Of a DNA stretch of 64,000 bases, positions 25,807-35,328 are shown one piece after another. This DNA comes from Hanstruepera marina. GTDB taxonomy: Bacteria; Bacteroidota; Bacteroidia; Flavobacteriales; Flavobacteriaceae. Both the position numbers and the translations under genes were made by a program. The stretch covers positions 372,001 through 436,000 of the forward strand of contig NZ_JAINVX010000002.1 of assembly GCF_019880635.1 (NCBI RefSeq), read 5' to 3'. The notes under the pieces were generated by a model. That model was not told where the DNA came from. It searched no databases and was given only the letters and a program-made list of their open reading frames with translations. Numbering within the stretch: the first letter of the stretch is position 1; each line of letters begins with the position of its first letter.

Positions 25807-26886
25807 TTAGCGAAAGATACTAAAATCCAATTTTAGAGAAAAGACATTGGAGTAGAGAGCTACACTTTGGTCACCAATATCGGTAAAGGCATAATCTATC
25901 TCTATACCCTTATATCGAAAACCAAGACCAATACTGGGTTGAAAGGTAACCTTTTCTGAATTATCTATTTGTAGTTCGTTTTGAAAATTACCCATGCCAG
26001 CACGTAAAAATACCATATCAATATATCCAAACTCCAATCCTAAAGCAGGTGCTATACTGGCAAAAGACGTGGAGATAACATCATTGGTTTCAGCAAAACG
26101 AAAGTTTAAATCTACTTCAGCCAATAGCGAATAATCATAGCGAATAATAAATTTTTTGGCGACACCAAATTGTAATTTAGGAATGGTTATTTCAGTAGTT
26201 TCAGGTAAATCTTGATTCTCACCTGGTATGGCATTTTGTATTTTTTCAAATTCTTCCTCATTTATAGCCCAGGCATTATAGGTTGTTGTAATATCCCGAG
26301 CCATAATACCAAATTTCCATTCATCTTTGGTTTCAAACTGAATAGCAGCATCAAGACCAAAACCCCAAGACGTAGCAAAATCACCAATAATACGACGTAT
26401 AACCTTGGCATTAATACCATAATTCAAACCATCCAAAGGCAGTTTTCGTGAATATGAAAAGGTAAACCCATAATCGGCAGTAGAGAATAAGCTAATCCTG
26501 TCGTAGTTAATGTTTCCGTCAGCATCAATTAACTCGGTGGTATTTAAAATGTCATCAACAGCAAAACGTATTACAGAAATACCAATCGCACTTCTATCGT
26601 CCAAGGGCATGGCAAAAGCTATATAATCATAATTGGCAATATTGGCAAAGTAACTGGAGTGCATTAAAGCTATTTGCTTATCCTCTAGAGCGGTTAAGCC
26701 GGCAGGATTCCAATAGCCCGAATTAACATCGGCAGTACTGGCTGTTACTGCATTGCTCATACCTAGAGCTGCAGCATCAACACCAATATTCATAAATTCA
26801 TTGGAATATTTACGAACAGTTTGTCCAAATAATGAAATGGAAACTACAACTAATAGTGCCGTGGTTAGTAAGGTTCTCAAAGACAA
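25807..26886 (-). CDS. PorV/PorQ family outer-membrane protein
   Basis: A 359-residue beta-barrel protein of the FadL-like PorV/PorQ group. After a signal peptide (LLTTALLVVVSISLFGQ), the sequence NEFMNIGVDAAALGMSNAV and VNSGYWNPAGLTALEDKQ is the diagnostic N-terminal pattern, and it ends in a beta-strand with terminal SLKLDFSIFR. Members act with the type 9 secretion system: PorV shuttles cargo, PorQ belongs to the attachment complex. Which one this is cannot be settled. A longer reading frame reaches 27021 but would overlap the divergent pssA; TTG at 26884-26886 (or 26878-26880) gives a normal signal peptide. Confidence 0.85.
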   Translation of the reverse strand: MSLRTLLTTALLVVVSISLFGQTVRKYSNEFMNIGVDAAALGMSNAVTASTADVNSGYWNPAGLTALEDKQIALMHSSYFANIANYDYIAFAMPLDDRSAIGISVIRFAVDDILNTTELIDADGNINYDRISLFSTADYGFTFSYSRKLPLDGLNYGINAKVIRRIIGDFATSWGFGLDAAIQFETKDEWKFGIMARDITTTYNAWAINEEEFEKIQNAIPGENQDLPETTEITIPKLQFGVAKKFIIRYDYSLLAEVDLNFRFAETNDVISTSFASIAPALGLEFGYIDMVFLRAGMGNFQNELQIDNSEKVTFQPSIGLGFRYKGIEIDYAFTDIGDQSVALYSNVFSLKLDFSIFR

Positions 26887-26957
26887 TTCTTTTTTTGCAA
26901 ATATGCTACAATTTTTCAATATAATAAACTTGAAATTAGTAGACTTATTGTACGTTG

Positions 26958-26990
26958 TTTGTTTTAGACGCAAATAGTTTGTTATTTTTA
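26958..26990 (+). promoter_or_regulatory. Candidate promoter for pssA
   Basis: TTTG at 26958-26961, 21 bases, then TATTTTTA at 26983-26990, 20 bases before the pssA start. The second box misses the final G of TAnnTTTG. Confidence 0.4.
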
Positions 26991-27009
26991 CAAAGCGTAA
27001 TACGTACTT

Positions 27010-27759
27010 ATGAAAAAACACATCCCTAATGTAATTACACTGTTAAACCTATTATGCGGTTCTATAGCCGTTATTTTGGTTATAAATAATTATTTTGTGG
27101 CTTCTGCCATTTTTGTTTTTTTAGGTATTTTCTTCGACTTTTTTGATGGTCTGGCTGCCCGTAAATTAAATGTTCAAAGTGAATTGGGCTTGCAGTTGGA
27201 TTCTTTGGCAGATATGGTGACTAGTGGTTTAGTTCCTGGATTAATGATGTATAAACTTATAGAACTAACCGGGCCGCAATGGGATAATATGAAATATAAC
27301 AGTACTGTAGGGTTTGAATTTTCTAATGCAGAACTGTATTTATTTTTACCGATAGTTGGTTTGCTTATAACATTAGCTTCTGCCTATAGGTTAGCCAACT
27401 TTAACATTGATACTGAGCAACAGTCATATTTTAAAGGTTTGCCAACACCAGCCAATGCCTTATTAATTTTGTCGTTTCCTTTAATTATGGAATTTCAGAA
27501 TAACGATGTAATTAATGCAACTATTACTAATATTTGGTTTTTAATTGGCGTAACCATATTGAGCTGTTATGTATTAAACGCACCCTTTAAATTATTTTCG
27601 CTAAAATTTAAAACTTGGGGATTTAGCGAAAATAGTATACGTTATATTTTTCTTCTGTTGAGCATTGTGTTATTGATTGTCTTGCAATTTGCTGCAATAC
27701 CGGTAATTATTGTTAGTTATATCCTATTATCTTTGTTTGCTCAAAAAACAATTGTTTAA
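27010..27759 (+). CDS. pssA: CDP-diacylglycerol-serine O-phosphatidyltransferase
   Basis: A 249-residue inner-membrane enzyme making phosphatidylserine, the precursor of phosphatidylethanolamine, from CDP-diacylglycerol and serine. The CDP-alcohol phosphotransferase signature DG-x2-AR-x8-G-x3-D-x3-D is complete (DGLAARKLNVQSELG then LQLDSLAD, residues 46-68). Six or more hydrophobic helices cover the rest. The N-terminal KKHIPNVITLLNLLCGS is typical of the bacterial type II PssA. It is divergent from the PorV-like gene and followed 17 bases later by a DUF808 gene. Confidence 0.95.
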   Translation: MKKHIPNVITLLNLLCGSIAVILVINNYFVASAIFVFLGIFFDFFDGLAARKLNVQSELGLQLDSLADMVTSGLVPGLMMYKLIELTGPQWDNMKYNSTVGFEFSNAELYLFLPIVGLLITLASAYRLANFNIDTEQQSYFKGLPTPANALLILSFPLIMEFQNNDVINATITNIWFLIGVTILSCYVLNAPFKLFSLKFKTWGFSENSIRYIFLLLSIVLLIVLQFAAIPVIIVSYILLSLFAQKTIV

Positions 27760-27776
27760 TTTAATTTGAAATTAAA

Positions 27777-28652
27777 ATGGCTTCAGGGTTTTTTGCCTTA
27801 TTGGATGATATTGGTGCATTAATGGATGATGTAGTGGTTATGAGCAAAGTCACCACCAAAAAAACAGCAGGTATTCTAGGTGACGATTTGGCTGTGAATG
27901 CTGAAAAGGCTTCTGGTTTTATGTCTTCCCGCGAGCTCCCTGTTTTATGGGCTATTACAAAAGGCTCGTTTTTAAACAAGCTTATTATTTTACCTATTGC
28001 TTTTGTGTTAAGTGCTTTTGTGCCTTGGGCTGTGACACTGATTTTAGTTTTAGGAGGCGTGTATTTGGCTTTTGAAGGAGCCGAAAAGATTTATGAATTT
28101 TTTGTGCCCCATGACCACGAGAAACAGGAACATATTTCGGCAAGCATGCCCAAGGAAAGTGTACTCGATATAGAAAAGAAAAAAGTAAAGTCAGCCATTA
28201 TAACCGATTTTATTTTATCTGTAGAAATTGTCATTATTGCTTTAGGGACCGTTGTTGGCCAGGATTTACTGTTTCAAATATTAGTAGTATCTATAGTGGC
28301 TATTATTGCAACTATTGGAGTGTATGGTATAGTGGCTTTGTTGGTACGTATGGATGATTTTGGGTTGTGGTTAGTTAAGTTGAAAGCCCATAAAAAAGGC
28401 TTTCTCTTTAATTTGGGCAACCTGTTAATTCGGGCGTTACCATGGGTTATTAAAAGCTTGTCGGTAATTGGAACAATTGCCCTGCTATTGGTTGCCGGCG
28501 GTATTTTTGTTCATCATATTGATTTTCTTCATCATGTATTGGAGTCGTGGCCTAGCGTTTTACGTGATTTTATTGTAGGTCTGGGTGTGGGGTTTATAGC
28601 GCTTGTAGTTTTTAAAGCTGTGAAAGTAATTGTAAAAATGTTTAGGCGATAA
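27777..28652 (+). CDS. DUF808 (YedI-like) inner-membrane protein
   Basis: A 291-residue polytopic protein. The opening MASGFFALLDDIGALMDDVV and the following KVTTKKTAGILGDDLAVNA are the strongly conserved N-terminus of DUF808/YedI. Around six hydrophobic helices follow, with a cytoplasmic loop near residue 110-140. Function of the family is not established. It is likely cotranscribed with pssA, 17 bases upstream. Confidence 0.93.
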   Translation: MASGFFALLDDIGALMDDVVVMSKVTTKKTAGILGDDLAVNAEKASGFMSSRELPVLWAITKGSFLNKLIILPIAFVLSAFVPWAVTLILVLGGVYLAFEGAEKIYEFFVPHDHEKQEHISASMPKESVLDIEKKKVKSAIITDFILSVEIVIIALGTVVGQDLLFQILVVSIVAIIATIGVYGIVALLVRMDDFGLWLVKLKAHKKGFLFNLGNLLIRALPWVIKSLSVIGTIALLLVAGGIFVHHIDFLHHVLESWPSVLRDFIVGLGVGFIALVVFKAVKVIVKMFRR

Positions 28653-28848
28653 GCAAAGCGTGGTAATTGACAGATGACAAATGACTGATGACAGGTGACA
28701 GTTGACAAAGAGATTCTTCGTTTCACTCTGAATGAAATGACAAGCAACTCATGATAAATAGATCAGCTGCGCTGAACCTAAAGGTTTCTTCACATCGCTG
28801 CGCTCGTTTTGAATGACAAGTGACAGATGACCGATTATGAATGATAGG
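28653..28848. repeat. Degenerate REP-like repeats
   Basis: Contains the same arms as the block around the GIY-YIG gene: 'gagattcttcgtttcactctgaatga' near 28710 and 'tttcttcacatcgctgcgct' running to 'gaatgacaag' near 28786-28821. Short 'gacagatgac' stutters fill the rest. No gene. Confidence 0.75.
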
Positions 28849-29589
28849 TTAGTCTCTAATTTTCTTTTTACGCAATTCGAAGTTTTGACCTAAATACACT
28901 TTCCGAACCATAGCATCGTTGGCTAATTCCTCTGGTTCTCCAGCTTTAAGAATACTACCTTCAAACATTAAATAAGTCCTATCGGTAATAGCCAAAGTCT
29001 CTTGAACGTTATGATCGGTAATGAGGATGCCAATATTCTTTTTGGTCAATTGGGCTACAATACGTTGAATATCTTCAACGGCAACAGGGTCTACACCAGC
29101 AAAGGGTTCATCCAATAAAATAAAGTTAGGGTCCGTAGCTAGCGCACGAGCGATTTCAGTTCTACGGCGTTCACCACCCGATAATAAATCACCACGATTT
29201 TTTCGAATATGTCCCAAACCAAACTCTTCAATTAAGGATTCCATTTTATGATGCTGTTCCTTTTTGCTCAATTTGGTCAATTGCAGAACACTCAAAATAT
29301 TATCTTCAATACTTAATTTTCTAAAAACAGAAGCTTCCTGTGCCAAATACCCAATACCATTTTGAGCTCGTTTATACATTGGGAACTTCGTAATATTGGT
29401 ACGGTCTAAATGAATTTGACCACCATTGGGTTTAATCAATCCTACAATCATGTAGAACGACGTGGTTTTACCAGCTCCATTAGGGCCTAGTAACCCTACT
29501 ATTTCACCTTGGTTAACTTCCAAAGAGACATCTTTAACGACTTTACGGCCGTTATAAGACTTCATTAAATGTTCTGCTTTTAATTTCAT
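28849..29589 (-). CDS. lptB: Lipopolysaccharide export ABC ATPase LptB
   Basis: A 246-residue ATPase that powers LptFG extraction of lipopolysaccharide from the inner membrane. [17 protein letters not shown] is Walker [16 protein letters not shown] the ABC signature, [13 protein letters not shown] Walker B, and LITDHNV the H-loop. The start [20 protein letters not shown], the '[13 protein letters not shown]' Q-loop and the length match LptB rather than a general transporter ATPase. The lptF/lptG/lptC genes are not next to it. Transcribed away from the DUF808 gene's repeat spacer. Confidence 0.95.
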   Translation of the reverse strand: MKLKAEHLMKSYNGRKVVKDVSLEVNQGEIVGLLGPNGAGKTTSFYMIVGLIKPNGGQIHLDRTNITKFPMYKRAQNGIGYLAQEASVFRKLSIEDNILSVLQLTKLSKKEQHHKMESLIEEFGLGHIRKNRGDLLSGGERRRTEIARALATDPNFILLDEPFAGVDPVAVEDIQRIVAQLTKKNIGILITDHNVQETLAITDRTYLMFEGSILKAGEPEELANDAMVRKVYLGQNFELRKKKIRD

Positions 29590-29662
29590 AAGTACAAACT
29601 GGAAGCTAAAATAGTAAAATCATAAAACTCTATACTTGATACAGTACTAATTTATGCAAAGT

Positions 29663-30007
29663 TTAACGCTGTTCTAAAGCATCCCAAAACTCATAAGCAC
29701 GTCGTAAATGTGGGATTACAATGGTTCCACCAACTAATGTGGCTATTCCCAAAGCCTCCACAACCTGTTCTTTGGTTAAACCGGCCTTATAGCTGTTTTC
29801 TAAATGATATCGAATGCAATCGTCACAACGCAATACGGCAGAAGCTACTAGACCCAGTAGTTCTTTGGTTTTTACATCTAAAGCACCTTCTTGATATGCG
29901 TTGGTGTCCAGATTAAAAATGCGTTTGATAATTTTATTGTTATCAGCTAGAATTTTATCGTTCATTTTAGAACGATAGGCATTAAAGTCTTCAACTAGAT
30001 TTGACAT
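29663..30007 (-). CDS. Carboxymuconolactone decarboxylase/AhpD-like protein
   Basis: A 114-residue all-helical protein. LRCDDCIRYHLE gives the CxxC (Cys61, Cys64) and His68 of the AhpD-like redox site, so an alkylhydroperoxidase or thiol-disulfide role is more likely than lactone decarboxylation. KTKELLGLVASAVL before it is the usual preceding helix. Its start overlaps the end of tatC by 17 bases, so it is likely translated from the kdsD-tatC transcript. Physiological substrate unknown. Confidence 0.88.
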   Translation of the reverse strand: MSNLVEDFNAYRSKMNDKILADNNKIIKRIFNLDTNAYQEGALDVKTKELLGLVASAVLRCDDCIRYHLENSYKAGLTKEQVVEALGIATLVGGTIVIPHLRRAYEFWDALEQR

Positions 30008-30824
30008 GTTTAGATGTTTTTCGTTTTTCTTTTTTTACAACCATTTTAGAAATATAAATACTAACTTGATATAAGACTAAAATAGGGATGGCCACTATTA
30101 TTTGGCTCGCAATATCTGGAGGTGTAATAATTGCTGATAATATTAATACCAATACTAAAGCAAATTTTCTGTATTTTTTTAGGATTTCAGGGGTTACCAA
30201 ACCAATTTTAGTTAGAAAATATACCAATATGGGGAGTTCGAATATTAATCCTGATGCCAATGCTGAAGAGCGAACTAACGAAATATAGGAACTTAAATCA
30301 ATTTCATTGGAAATTTCAGAACTTACTACATAGGTGCCTAAAAAGTTTATGGATAGCGGTGTAACAATATAATATCCAAATAACACACCAATAAAGAATA
30401 AAAATGATGATATAATGATAAATCCTCTGGAGTGTTTGCGTTCATTAGGGTGTAAACCTGGACTAATAAAGCGCCATAATTGATAAATGACATAAGGAAA
30501 AGCTATAACAAATCCCGCTGTAATAGCTGTCCATATATGTGCCGAAAACTGACCGGCCATAGTCCTATTCTGAATTCTAAATGGAAATTCATCCAGGCAA
30601 AAAGTAGTATCAACACCTACAAATTGTGAGACTTTACAAAGCCATTGATAGGTAGGGAAGGTCATTTTTTTTGGGCCAAAAATAATAGTGTCAAATAAAA
30701 AGTCAGACATTAAAAACGCGACAATGCCGCCAACTAAAATGGCCAATGTAGCCCGAATTAAATGCCAGCGTAAATCTTCTAGGTGATCTAGAAAGGACAT
30801 TTCATTAATATTCTTTTGTGCCAT
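29991..30824 (-). CDS. tatC: Twin-arginine translocase subunit TatC
   Basis: A 277-residue six-helix inner-membrane protein, the signal-peptide receptor of the Tat pathway for folded proteins. MSFLDHLEDLRWHLIRA is the invariant N-terminal TatC motif (HLEELR type), and FVIAFPYVIYQLWRFISPGLHPNERK the first periplasmic/cytoplasmic loop pattern. An insertion between helices 1 and 2 (WLCKVSQFVGVDTTFC) is usual for Bacteroidota. tatA is not in the window. It abuts kdsD upstream (one-base overlap) and overlaps the AhpD-like gene. Confidence 0.96.
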   Translation of the reverse strand: MAQKNINEMSFLDHLEDLRWHLIRATLAILVGGIVAFLMSDFLFDTIIFGPKKMTFPTYQWLCKVSQFVGVDTTFCLDEFPFRIQNRTMAGQFSAHIWTAITAGFVIAFPYVIYQLWRFISPGLHPNERKHSRGFIIISSFLFFIGVLFGYYIVTPLSINFLGTYVVSSEISNEIDLSSYISLVRSSALASGLIFELPILVYFLTKIGLVTPEILKKYRKFALVLVLILSAIITPPDIASQIIVAIPILVLYQVSIYISKMVVKKEKRKTSKHVKSS

Positions 30825-31789
30825 TAAATTATGCCTTCTTTAATAAGATCGTGTAAATGAACAATACCCGCATATTTTCCGTCGCGTTCTACTAATAATT
30901 GCGAAATACCATGTGCTTCCATATCCTCTTTGGCATCTATAGCCATAGCATCATAATCAATCCGTTTAGGGTTTAAGCCCATAATATCTCTAGCTGTAAA
31001 CCCGCTAAAATTGTCTGTTTTTTTCAACATGCGACGTAAATCACCATCTGTAATAATACCAACAATGGTATCATTTTCCACAACAGCAGTAACCCCAAGC
31101 ATTTTTTCAGAAATTTCAATAATGATGTCTTTGATAGACGTATCTGGTTTAACAGCTGGTTTTTGATTGGCATCTGCCAAATCACTTACGCGTAAATATA
31201 ATTTTTTTCCCAAGGCACCACCAGGGTGATATTTGGCGAAATCCTTACTTGAAAATCCACGTAGTTCCAACAAACAAACAGCAAGGGCATCACCCATTAC
31301 TAATTGGGCAGTCGTGCTTGTTGTGGGAGCCAAATTGTTGGGACAAGCTTCTTTTTCAACAAACGTATTCAATACATAATCGGCCTGCTGCCCTAAAAAT
31401 GAATCGGGATTTCCAGTAATGGCTATCATTTTGTTTTTGGCATTTTTAATAAGAGGCACTAAAACCTTGATTTCAGGTGTGTTACCGCTTTTTGAAATAC
31501 AGATTACGACATCGTCTTCTAAAATAAGTCCTAAATCACCATGAATAGCATCGGCAGCATGCATAAAAACAGCAGGTGTTCCTGTGGAGTTCATGGTGGC
31601 TACAATTTTAGTGGCAATTATGGCACTTTTACCAATTCCAGTAATAATAACACGTCCTTTAGAGTTGTATATGTGTTCAACAGTGTTGGCAAAATCGTCA
31701 TTAATAAAATGGGCTAAATTGGAAATGGCTTGGCTTTCCATTTCAACCGTTTGTTTAGCCGTTTCAATAATTGCTTTATGACTATTCAA
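30824..31789 (-). CDS. kdsD: Arabinose-5-phosphate isomerase, KdsD/KpsF family
   Basis: A 321-residue SIS-plus-CBS enzyme that turns ribulose-5-phosphate into arabinose-5-phosphate, the first step to Kdo for lipopolysaccharide. The SIS domain has GIGKSAIIATKIVATMNSTG and CISKSGNTPE; FMHAADAIHGDLG holds the catalytic His pair region. Two CBS repeats span residues 200-320. Position next to tatC is common in Bacteroidetes. It is divergent from recQ across a 200-base gap, which should hold both promoters. Confidence 0.94.
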   Translation of the reverse strand: MNSHKAIIETAKQTVEMESQAISNLAHFINDDFANTVEHIYNSKGRVIITGIGKSAIIATKIVATMNSTGTPAVFMHAADAIHGDLGLILEDDVVICISKSGNTPEIKVLVPLIKNAKNKMIAITGNPDSFLGQQADYVLNTFVEKEACPNNLAPTTSTTAQLVMGDALAVCLLELRGFSSKDFAKYHPGGALGKKLYLRVSDLADANQKPAVKPDTSIKDIIIEISEKMLGVTAVVENDTIVGIITDGDLRRMLKKTDNFSGFTARDIMGLNPKRIDYDAMAIDAKEDMEAHGISQLLVERDGKYAGIVHLHDLIKEGII

Positions 31790-31990
31790 AATTTATTATT
31801 TTTTTGGGTTGATGCTTTTAAAGATTTTATTATCTTTAAGTAATTCTTTCTTAATAATATTACGTTAGTTCACGTATGCTGCAAAGCTAACAAAAAAATT
31901 ATGAGAGTACCCTAGATACGCTAGGATTAATTAATAGCAAATTTATTGATAGCGTGTTTAATATGTGTAAATTAATATTAAAGATAGTTC

Positions 31991-34192
31991 ATGTCTGTTG
32001 TTGAAAAAGACTTACAAGAAGCGCTAAAAAAATACTTTGGTTTTAATACGTTTAAAGGATTACAGGAAGCCGTAGTAAAAAGTTTATTAGCAGGTCATAA
32101 TACATTTGTTATTATGCCAACGGGAGGGGGTAAATCGTTATGTTACCAATTACCAGCACTTATGCAAGATGGTACAGCCATAATTGTGTCGCCATTAATT
32201 GCCTTAATGAAAAACCAGGTCGATGCTATTCGTGCGGTTTCAGACAACGATGGCGTGGCTCATGTTTTAAATTCGTCACTTAATAAAACCGAGATTAAAA
32301 AAGTAAAAGAGGATATCGTTAATGGTATTACAAAATTACTGTATGTCGCTCCAGAATCCTTAACCAAGGATGAGAATGTGGAGTTTTTGAAATCGGTTAA
32401 AATTTCATTTATGGCTGTAGATGAAGCCCATTGTATTAGTGAATGGGGACATGATTTTAGACCAGAGTATCGTAATTTACGACACATTATACAGCGCATT
32501 GGTGATGATATACCCATAATTGGACTTACAGCTACAGCAACTCCAAAGGTTCAGGAAGATATTCTAAAAAACTTGGGCATGACCAATGCCGTAACTTTTA
32601 AAGCGTCGTTTAACAGGCCTAATTTGTTTTATGAAGTACGCCCAAAAACCAAGCAAGTGGATTCAGATATTATTCGCTTTATTAAACAAAACGAGGGTAA
32701 ATCTGGAATTGTATATTGTTTGAGTCGTAAACGTGTAGAAGAGTTGTCGCAAACCCTACAGGTAAACGGTATAAAAGCAGTACCCTATCATGCCGGGCTG
32801 GATGCTAAAAAAAGAGCCAGTCATCAAGATATGTTTTTAATGGAAGATGTTGATGTTGTTGTGGCAACTATTGCCTTTGGAATGGGAATCGATAAACCAG
32901 ACGTACGATTTGTAATTCATCATGATATCCCAAAAAGTATTGAAAGTTACTATCAAGAAACCGGACGTGCAGGACGCGATGGTGGCGAAGGACATTGTTT
33001 GGCATTTTATGCCTATAAAGATATTGAGAAACTGGAAAAGTTTATGTCTGGAAAACCTGTTGCAGAACAGGAAATTGGTCATGCGTTACTTCAAGAGGTT
33101 GTAGCTTATGCTGAAACCTCAATTTCAAGACGTAAGTTTATACTACACTATTTTGGCGAAGAGTTTGATAATGAAACTGGAGAAGGTGGTGATATGGATG
33201 ATAATATGCGTAATCCTAAAAAACAACACGAAGCTAAAGATCATGTAGTAACGCTACTGGAAACAGTTCAAAAAACCAACGAGAAGTATAAGGCTAAAGA
33301 TTTAGTAAAGGTTATTATTGGTAAGGAAAACGCCTTAATTAAATCGCATAAAACCCATGAGCAACCCTTTTTTGGATTAGGAAAAGAAGAAACTGATAAA
33401 TATTGGATGGCACTTATTCGCCAAGTATTGGTTGCTGGATATTTAAGAAAAGATATTGAGACTTATGGTGTTATAAAGTTAACACCTGAAGGTTTGGATT
33501 TTATTAAACACCCAGAATCGTTTATGATGACTGAAGACCATGAGTTTTCTGAAGACATTGACGATTCCATAATTACAGCTACAAAAGGTGGAGGTGGTGT
33601 TGCCGACGAGGCCTTGATGACCATGCTTAAAGATTTACGTAAGCGCAATGCTAAGAAGCTTGGTGTACCACCATTTGTGATATTTCAAGACCCATCATTG
33701 GAAGATATGGCTTTAAAATATCCCATATCCATAGAAGAGTTAAGTAATGTTCATGGTGTAGGTGAGAGTAAGGCTAAAAAGTATGGAAAAGATTTTGTGG
33801 CGCTCATTAAGCAATATGTGGCGGATAATGATATTGATCGACCAGACGATTTAATAGTTAAATCTACAGGAAGCAATTCGGCACTTAAATTGTATATCAT
33901 TCAAAATATAGACCGTAAGCTGCCATTAGATGATATAGCTTCGGCAAAAGGTATGGAGATGCCAGATTTAATTAAGGAAATGGAGGCTATAGTATATTCA
34001 GGTACAAAACTGAATATTGATTATTGGGTTCATGATATTTTAGATGAAGACCAACAAGAAGAGATTCACGATTACTTTATGGAGTCTGATACCGATAAAA
34101 TAGATGTAGCTATTGATGAATTTGATGGTGATTATGATGATGAAGAACTCCGTTTATACCGCATAAAGTTTATTAGTGAGGTAGCTAATTAA
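31991..34192 (+). CDS. recQ: ATP-dependent DNA helicase RecQ
   Basis: A 733-residue 3'-5' helicase for recombination repair. Motif I PTGGGKSLCYQLPAL, motif II DEAHCISEWGHDFRPEY, TATATP motif III, and ETGRAGRDGG motif VI are intact. An HRDC domain sits around residues 540-615, with FVIFQDPSLEDMA. The RecQ-C-terminal zinc domain is unusual: where E. coli RecQ has four zinc-binding cysteines, here ETSISRRKFILHYFGE and the following acidic DNETGEGGDMDDNMRN have none. A 120-residue acidic C-terminal extension follows HRDC. Start ATG at 31991 follows an A/T-rich leader. Confidence 0.95.
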   Translation: MSVVEKDLQEALKKYFGFNTFKGLQEAVVKSLLAGHNTFVIMPTGGGKSLCYQLPALMQDGTAIIVSPLIALMKNQVDAIRAVSDNDGVAHVLNSSLNKTEIKKVKEDIVNGITKLLYVAPESLTKDENVEFLKSVKISFMAVDEAHCISEWGHDFRPEYRNLRHIIQRIGDDIPIIGLTATATPKVQEDILKNLGMTNAVTFKASFNRPNLFYEVRPKTKQVDSDIIRFIKQNEGKSGIVYCLSRKRVEELSQTLQVNGIKAVPYHAGLDAKKRASHQDMFLMEDVDVVVATIAFGMGIDKPDVRFVIHHDIPKSIESYYQETGRAGRDGGEGHCLAFYAYKDIEKLEKFMSGKPVAEQEIGHALLQEVVAYAETSISRRKFILHYFGEEFDNETGEGGDMDDNMRNPKKQHEAKDHVVTLLETVQKTNEKYKAKDLVKVIIGKENALIKSHKTHEQPFFGLGKEETDKYWMALIRQVLVAGYLRKDIETYGVIKLTPEGLDFIKHPESFMMTEDHEFSEDIDDSIITATKGGGGVADEALMTMLKDLRKRNAKKLGVPPFVIFQDPSLEDMALKYPISIEELSNVHGVGESKAKKYGKDFVALIKQYVADNDIDRPDDLIVKSTGSNSALKLYIIQNIDRKLPLDDIASAKGMEMPDLIKEMEAIVYSGTKLNIDYWVHDILDEDQQEEIHDYFMESDTDKIDVAIDEFDGDYDDEELRLYRIKFISEVAN

Positions 34193-34243
34193 GCTTTTTT
34201 TAAATCTTCTGTCTTCTGACTTCTGACTTCAAGGATGATTCCG

Positions 34244-34251
34244 TATCTTTG
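34244..34251 (+). promoter_or_regulatory. -7 promoter element of the peptidyl-prolyl isomerase gene
   Basis: TATCTTTG, a perfect match to the Bacteroidota TAnnTTTG box, 22 bases before the ATG at 34274. The upstream partner is degenerate. The preceding 'cttctgacttctgac' stretch is low-complexity. Confidence 0.65.
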
Positions 34252-34273
34252 CACCTCATTTAAAATTAATACA

Positions 34274-35206
34274 ATGCAAGACGGTTTATACGTAAAGTTT
34301 CATACTTCAAAAGGTGATATTTTAGTTAATTTAGAATTTGAGAAAACACCAGGAACAGTTGGTAATTTTGTTGCTTTGGCAGAAGGTAATTTAGAGAACT
34401 CTGCAAAAAAACAAGGTAACCCTTATTATAACGGTTTAACGTTTCATCGTGTTATACCAGATTTTATGATTCAAGGAGGTTGTCCTCAAGGTACAGGTAC
34501 TGGAAATCCGGGTTATCAATTCGATGATGAATTTCATCCAGACTTAAAGCACGACGGACCAGGTATCTTATCTATGGCTAATGCAGGACCAGGTACTAAT
34601 GGCAGTCAGTTTTTTATAACACATGTAGAGACGCCTTGGTTAGATGGTAACCATACCGTTTTTGGTAAGGTAAAAGAAGGTCAGGATGTAGTTGATGCTA
34701 TTGCTCAAGGAGACTCCATAGAATCTTTAGAAATTATTAGAGTAGGGGAAGCTGCTGAAAACTTTAACGCTATTGAAGCTTTTAGAACTTTTGAAGGATC
34801 TAGGGAAAAACGTTTAGCTGCTGAAAAAGAAGCTAGAGAGGCCGAGTTGGATAAAATAGCGACAGGCTTTGAAAAAACCGAGAGTGGTTTACGCTATCAA
34901 ATTCTTCAAAAGGGATCAGGAGCAAAAGCTCAAAAAGGTCAAACTGTTTCCGTACACTACAAAGGACAATTAGCCGATGGAACTGTATTTGACTCTTCAT
35001 ATAAACGTAATCAACCTTTAGAGTTTCCAGTTGGAGTTGGTCAGGTCATTGCTGGTTGGGATGAAGGTATTTGCCTTTTGAATGTAGGTGACAAAGCACG
35101 TTTAGTAATCCCAAGCGATTTAGGTTATGGCAGTCGTGGAGCAGGTGGTGTTATTCCACCAAATGCTACTTTGGTATTTGATGTGGAATTAATGGCTGTA
35201 AAGTAA
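34274..35206 (+). CDS. Peptidyl-prolyl isomerase, cyclophilin-FKBP fusion
   Basis: A 310-residue protein with two isomerase types. Residues 1-160 are a cyclophilin: [19 protein letters not shown] has the catalytic Arg, followed by [19 protein letters not shown] with the conserved Trp. A charged helix (residues 175-200, [17 protein letters not shown]) links to an FKBP domain at 200-310 with [30 protein letters not shown], and [22 protein letters not shown]. No signal peptide is evident, so it is likely a cytoplasmic folding catalyst or chaperone. A perfect -7 box and a downstream terminator make it a single-gene unit. Confidence 0.94.
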   Translation: MQDGLYVKFHTSKGDILVNLEFEKTPGTVGNFVALAEGNLENSAKKQGNPYYNGLTFHRVIPDFMIQGGCPQGTGTGNPGYQFDDEFHPDLKHDGPGILSMANAGPGTNGSQFFITHVETPWLDGNHTVFGKVKEGQDVVDAIAQGDSIESLEIIRVGEAAENFNAIEAFRTFEGSREKRLAAEKEAREAELDKIATGFEKTESGLRYQILQKGSGAKAQKGQTVSVHYKGQLADGTVFDSSYKRNQPLEFPVGVGQVIAGWDEGICLLNVGDKARLVIPSDLGYGSRGAGGVIPPNATLVFDVELMAVK

Positions 35207-35251
35207 CAGTTAAATTATCTGTTCATACCGTAACAAATTTTAAAAAAAATC

Positions 35252-35278
35252 GTCTCATTTATAATGAGACTTTTTTTT
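35252..35278 (+). terminator. Rho-independent terminator
   Basis: gtctcatt / aatgagac stem with a three-base loop and eight T residues, 45 bases after the isomerase stop. Confidence 0.88.
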
Positions 35279-35328
35279 ATACAATATTTTGTACTTTTCA
35301 GCTAACCCATCAAAAACTATATGAATTT

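Noticed and set aside
26887-27021. 45-residue N-terminal extension of the PorV/PorQ-like protein
   Set aside because: It would overlap the divergent pssA start and place residues before a standard signal peptide.
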